NCBI GenBank assembly: GCA_022845955.1
Contig: AP025576.1
Span: 6,386,001-6,450,000 of the forward strand
Length of the DNA stretch: 64,000 nt
Direction of reading: 5' to 3'
Source of the DNA: Lachnospiraceae bacterium
GTDB taxonomy: Bacteria > Bacillota > Clostridia > Lachnospirales > Lachnospiraceae
The position numbers were made by a program, and so were the translations under genes. Positions within the stretch are counted from its first letter, which is position 1, and every line of letters starts with the position of its first letter. The notes beneath the pieces are model-generated. The model was not told the origin of the DNA, did no database searches, and saw only the letters and a program-made list of their open reading frames with translations. This document shows, in pieces, positions 60,850 through 64,000 of this stretch.

Positions 60850-61790
60850 TATACAATACCCTCCTGTCCCATCTTTTTTATCACCCAATTGGCTGACAGT
60901 ACCAGCACCACTCCTACCACGGTCTGGAAAAGCCCCACTGCAGTTGCAAAGTCAAAACGTCCTGCCGCCAGGCCGATGGAGTATACATAAGTGCTGATTA
61001 CATTAGAAGCATCCCGCACCATGGTATTTCCCATAAGGTAAGGCCTGTCAAAGCTGATAGTCACCAGCTTGCCAATCTGCATAATCAAAAGGACGGTAAT
61101 GGTGGAAGAAATCTGCGGCAGCGTCACATGCCAGATACGCTGCAGGCGGGTGGCGCCGTCTATGTAAGCTGCCTCCCCCAGGGAAGCGTCCGTGGCCATC
61201 AGGGCCGCCAGATATACGATAAGGGAATAACCTGCCCCCTGCCACACGCCGGAAAACCAGTATACAAACCGCCATACCCCTGTTTCGCTCAAAAAGGGAA
61301 TACTCGATCCGCCCAATGCGTTTACGATATTATTTATCATGCCGGTATTGGCAAACAGCTGGGTGGCGATACCCGAAATAATAACCCAGGACAGGAAATT
61401 CGGCAGATACAGAAGTGTCTGTGTCACCTTACGCACCCTTGCGCTGCGCAGCTCGTTCAGGAAAATTGCCAGGAATATCGGGATAGGAAAGCCGAGAACC
61501 AAATCCCCCATATTCAATACCAGTGTATTTTTCAAAGCAACCCAGAAATCCCCGGATGTAAAGGCTTCCTTAAAATGTGTCAGACCTATCCACGGACTGT
61601 CCCAGATACCCTGGAAGATATTGAATTTCTTAAAGGCTACAACTACACCAAGCATGGGTTTGTACTTGAATAGAATCATGTAGATGACCGGCACCAGCAG
61701 CATGGCATATAACTGCCAGTTATTTCTCAGGTAAAGCTTTCCGTTTGTTTTTTTCCTGCCCGCCCGGGACGGTGTATTTTTCCCTCTCAT
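60849..61790 (-). CDS. Sugar ABC transporter permease (LplB/YteP type)
   Basis: AGGAGG precedes the ATG. The 313-residue protein has a basic N-terminus (MRGKNTPSRAGRKKTNGKLY). LYAMLLVPVIYMILFKYKPM, GVVVAFKKFNIFQGIWDSPW and EAAYIDGATRLQRIWHVTLP (EAA loop) are family features. Its ATG overlaps the GH105 stop by four bases and its stop overlaps the next permease. The three genes are therefore tightly coupled. It imports unsaturated or branched oligosaccharides by inference from GH105 linkage. Confidence 0.94.
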   Translation of the reverse strand: MRGKNTPSRAGRKKTNGKLYLRNNWQLYAMLLVPVIYMILFKYKPMLGVVVAFKKFNIFQGIWDSPWIGLTHFKEAFTSGDFWVALKNTLVLNMGDLVLGFPIPIFLAIFLNELRSARVRKVTQTLLYLPNFLSWVIISGIATQLFANTGMINNIVNALGGSSIPFLSETGVWRFVYWFSGVWQGAGYSLIVYLAALMATDASLGEAAYIDGATRLQRIWHVTLPQISSTITVLLIMQIGKLVTISFDRPYLMGNTMVRDASNVISTYVYSIGLAAGRFDFATAVGLFQTVVGVVLVLSANWVIKKMGQEGIV

Positions 61791-62920
61791 ATGTCCTCCT
61801 GTTTTGATGTATACAGTAACTGTTCACTCCCTTTGTGTCCCCTCTTCCATTCAACAAGGAACAAAATAGCCAGCGCCTGTCCATAGGGCATGGGCTTGAG
61901 CGGTATTTCTTTGTAAAAGTCCCTGCTCTCCCTCCCCATGGGGGTGCCGTAGGATACCTGTCCCAGAACCCCGTCCTCCGATATCAGGGACAGAATCGGA
62001 TTCAGCGCCCGGTCTGCCGCTGCCAGCCACTTTTCCTCCAGAAGGCCGCTGTGTACTCCCCGCAGGATTCCATACGCAAAACCGCATGTGGCGCTGGCTT
62101 CCTCGTAGGATTCCGGGTCATCCAGCAGCGTATGCCACATACCGCTGTCCGCCTGACACCTCGACAGGGCTTCCACCTGACTGCAGAGGGTTTCCTTTAA
62201 AATACGCTCCACAGGCTCAGGACAGGATATCATGCTGAGCAGCTCCGGGATCGCAATGGTACTCCAGCAGTTCCCTCTTCCCCAGAAAGCCCCTGCAAAA
62301 TGATTCCTTTCCAGAAAAGTCCAGCCATGGTACCAGAAGCCGCTTATCGGATCCTGCAGATATTTCATATGAAGCAGAAACTGATACTGGGCCTCGTTAC
62401 GGTAATCCTCCCGATCCAATATCCTTCCCATATTGGCAAGGAAAAGCACGGTCATCACCAATGTGTCATCCCAAAGCTCCTGCTCGTTGACATCATCAGA
62501 AGTCATATGCTGTATCCCGCCTTCCATGGTGCGGGGCATTCCGTTCATAATCCATTCCGCCGCTTCCCGGCAGGGCTTCATATAATTCTCATCCTTCAGG
62601 TATTCCGCCAGATAAGACATAGTCAGGAAAGGAGCCGCCGTATTCACATTGCACTGCGGAAAGCCTACCTGCAGCTGCCTGTCATAATACCGGGTAAGCA
62701 TTTCCAGATATTTTTTTTCCCCTGAGGCCGCAAACAGTTTCCAGATACCGTAAAGCCCTACGCCCTGGGTCCATTCCCAATGCGCATATTTACGCAGCTC
62801 CTCTTCCGATAACTTCTTCTTCCTGCGCATATTTTCCATAAATACGTCATCATCTTCATATAAGATTCCCGTAAAGGCATCAATCAGCTTTTGAAGCTTT
62901 TTATCTATTTCCTGTAACAT
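61787..62920 (-). CDS. GH105 unsaturated rhamnogalacturonyl hydrolase-like protein
   Basis: Start 62920 (MLQEIDKKLQKLIDAF) follows GGGGAGATAAAGGA and gives 377 residues, normal for GH105. The six-hairpin toroid is shown by YAHWEWTQGVGLYGIWKLFA, PRTMEGGIQHM, ELWDDTLVMTVLFLANMGRI (catalytic aspartate region of YteR) and FWGRGNCWSTIAIPELLSMI. It removes unsaturated uronic acids from the non-reducing end of lyase products, after import. GH88-type activity on glycosaminoglycan fragments is an alternative. It is first in the operon and divergent from an AraC regulator. Confidence 0.88.
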   Translation of the reverse strand: MLQEIDKKLQKLIDAFTGILYEDDDVFMENMRRKKKLSEEELRKYAHWEWTQGVGLYGIWKLFAASGEKKYLEMLTRYYDRQLQVGFPQCNVNTAAPFLTMSYLAEYLKDENYMKPCREAAEWIMNGMPRTMEGGIQHMTSDDVNEQELWDDTLVMTVLFLANMGRILDREDYRNEAQYQFLLHMKYLQDPISGFWYHGWTFLERNHFAGAFWGRGNCWSTIAIPELLSMISCPEPVERILKETLCSQVEALSRCQADSGMWHTLLDDPESYEEASATCGFAYGILRGVHSGLLEEKWLAAADRALNPILSLISEDGVLGQVSYGTPMGRESRDFYKEIPLKPMPYGQALAILFLVEWKRGHKGSEQLLYTSKQEDI

Positions 62921-62962
62921 TCCTTTATCTCCCCGCCTGTAACTATATTTTCTTCCTATTCC

Positions 62963-62991
62963 TTGCTTTTTGGCATTTGATCTACTATAAT
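62963..62991 (+). promoter_or_regulatory. Candidate promoter of the AraC gene
   Basis: TTGCTT (62963-62968) and TATAAT (62986-62991) are 17 bases apart, 56 bases before ATG 63048. The minus-strand reading of the same AT-rich stretch may serve the GH105 operon, so the two promoters probably overlap. Confidence 0.5.
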
Positions 62992-63047
62992 ATAATTGTG
63001 AAAAAATAGGCTGTTTGCAGTAAATGGGGAAAGAAGGTATCCTATCC

Positions 63048-63980
63048 ATGCCTCAGACAATAGAATATAAGGAAAAACATTTTATTATTGTCAACGATAT
63101 TAAAAATTCTTTATTTTATTTTTTTGATTTTGATATCCGTTCCACAGAAAAAAACATGGAATTCGAGCATCTTCATTCCTATTATGAAATTCATATCCTG
63201 CTAAGCCCTATGGCCACACATTTTATTGAAGGCATTCCCTACCGCATCCGGACCAATGATTTCGTGCTGCTGGAGCCGTCCCGCCTGCATAAGTCCTTTT
63301 ATCCCAGTGAGACGCCCTCCAAAAGGCTGGTAATCACCTTTATGTACCGTGATGATGGCTACGGTTTCAAGGAGACCTATGAAAAGCTCCTGACACCATT
63401 TCATGAACATGTACCCATCTTCCGTTTCCCTGAAGCCCAGCAGAAGGAATTGGTACGGATTCTGAACGAAATCGTGGCGCTGTCCCATCAGGCCGGCACC
63501 CAGGAAATGACCGGCGCTTATGAACTCATGATACACAGCCTGTTCACCCAGTTTCTGTATTACCTGAAGGATTTCCATGACTTTAACATCTATGAGACAG
63601 AGAATCCGCAGGACCGGCTGTCTGAGCGGATTTATACCGTAGCCAATTATATCCATACCCATTACATGGACGACCTGACTCTGGAAGAGCTGGCGAAAAA
63701 TATCTACATGGATCCTTTTTACCTGTCCCACCAGTTCAGGGAGGTTACCGGCTATACGGTCACCCAATATATCCATCTGGTCCGGATCCGTAATTGCCAG
63801 TTCCTGCTGCTGAATACGGAAGATAAGATTTCAGATATCTCCGCCGCCTGCGGATTTACCAGTTTTTCTCAATTTAACCGCGTCTTCCATAAATTCTGCA
63901 ATGAATCTCCTTCCGAATATCGGAAAAGTCAGTCAACCAACCGGCTTCTTTCGGAACGGCCGAAGTCCTTACGGCACTAA
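63048..63980 (+). CDS. AraC family transcriptional regulator with cupin domain
   Basis: ATG 63048 (MPQTIEYKEKHFIIVN) lies ten bases after AAAGAAGG; ATG 63024 has no SD, so the product is taken as 310 residues. The cupin domain has EFEHLHSYYEIHILLSPMAT and TNDFVLLEPSRLHKSFYP. The DNA-binding domain has LTLEELAKNIYMDPFYLSHQ and ISDISAACGFTSFSQFNRVF, ending CNESPSEYRKS. It is divergent from the GH105-importer operon, which it probably activates on binding an imported oligosaccharide. The window ends 20 bases later. Confidence 0.93.
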   Translation: MPQTIEYKEKHFIIVNDIKNSLFYFFDFDIRSTEKNMEFEHLHSYYEIHILLSPMATHFIEGIPYRIRTNDFVLLEPSRLHKSFYPSETPSKRLVITFMYRDDGYGFKETYEKLLTPFHEHVPIFRFPEAQQKELVRILNEIVALSHQAGTQEMTGAYELMIHSLFTQFLYYLKDFHDFNIYETENPQDRLSERIYTVANYIHTHYMDDLTLEELAKNIYMDPFYLSHQFREVTGYTVTQYIHLVRIRNCQFLLLNTEDKISDISAACGFTSFSQFNRVFHKFCNESPSEYRKSQSTNRLLSERPKSLRH

Positions 63981-64000
63981 TCGTATCATTCATTGTTTTA

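Overview
The window looks like a chromosomal segment of a spore-forming, gut-type Clostridia, most likely a Lachnospiraceae member. The inference rests on SpoIID and SpoIIQ-like sporulation proteins, a T-box-controlled type-2 isoleucyl-tRNA synthetase, DUF1848 and DUF3169 proteins, Rpn-type nucleases, and many AraC and YesM/YesN regulators tied to sugar ABC importers. There is no rRNA, tRNA, CRISPR array, prophage or complete insertion sequence. Base composition looks uniform, with no large foreign island apparent by eye.

Layout. Positions 1-9445, almost all minus strand: a partial DUF1848 gene, murF and ddl (D-Ala-D-Ala branch of peptidoglycan synthesis), an amidohydrolase, a degenerate M23 protein like SpoIIQ, SpoIID, and an aconitase-family hydratase. 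Positions 9783-22524 are mixed housekeeping: a CorC-type transporter, a NahK-like sugar kinase, an AraC regulator, a two-domain polyphosphate kinase 2 protein, an XRE/DUF3169 pair behind a perfect 39-bp palindromic operator, two broken genes joined together (VOC and Rpn), GNAT and MATE genes, and a DeoR regulator divergent from an sn-glycerol-1-phosphate dehydrogenase.

Four carbohydrate modules follow, each with its own regulator. (1) 22585-31865: YesN/YesM two-component system, ABC importer, sulfatase and GH29 alpha-L-fucosidase, probably for sulfated fucosylated host glycans. (2) 33201-37365: AraC regulator divergent from a large GH106-like glycosidase. (3) 37435-44230: a second YesM/YesN pair divergent from an ABC importer with no enzyme gene. 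(4) 55943-63980: AraC regulator divergent from GH105, an LplB/LplC/SBP-type importer, an unrecognised 556-residue protein and a YczE-type membrane protein. The last is probably for a uronic-acid polysaccharide such as a pectin side chain. Between modules 3 and 4 lie glycogen phosphorylase, ileS, a small lipoprotein, a CLC channel, nicotinate phosphoribosyltransferase and a DegV protein.

The least explained structure is non-coding. Several families of small palindromic repeats occupy gene junctions: about 30-bp GTAACCGTTC-type palindromes, hairpins with a constant GTAAA loop and covarying stems, and a 274-bp element with 70-bp inverted arms upstream of pncB. A solitary arm of that element lies near 32.1 kb. 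In the ABC operons, strong hairpins repeatedly sit next to the substrate-binding-protein gene, which suggests differential mRNA stability or attenuation. All calls come from reading the sequence. No database search was run.
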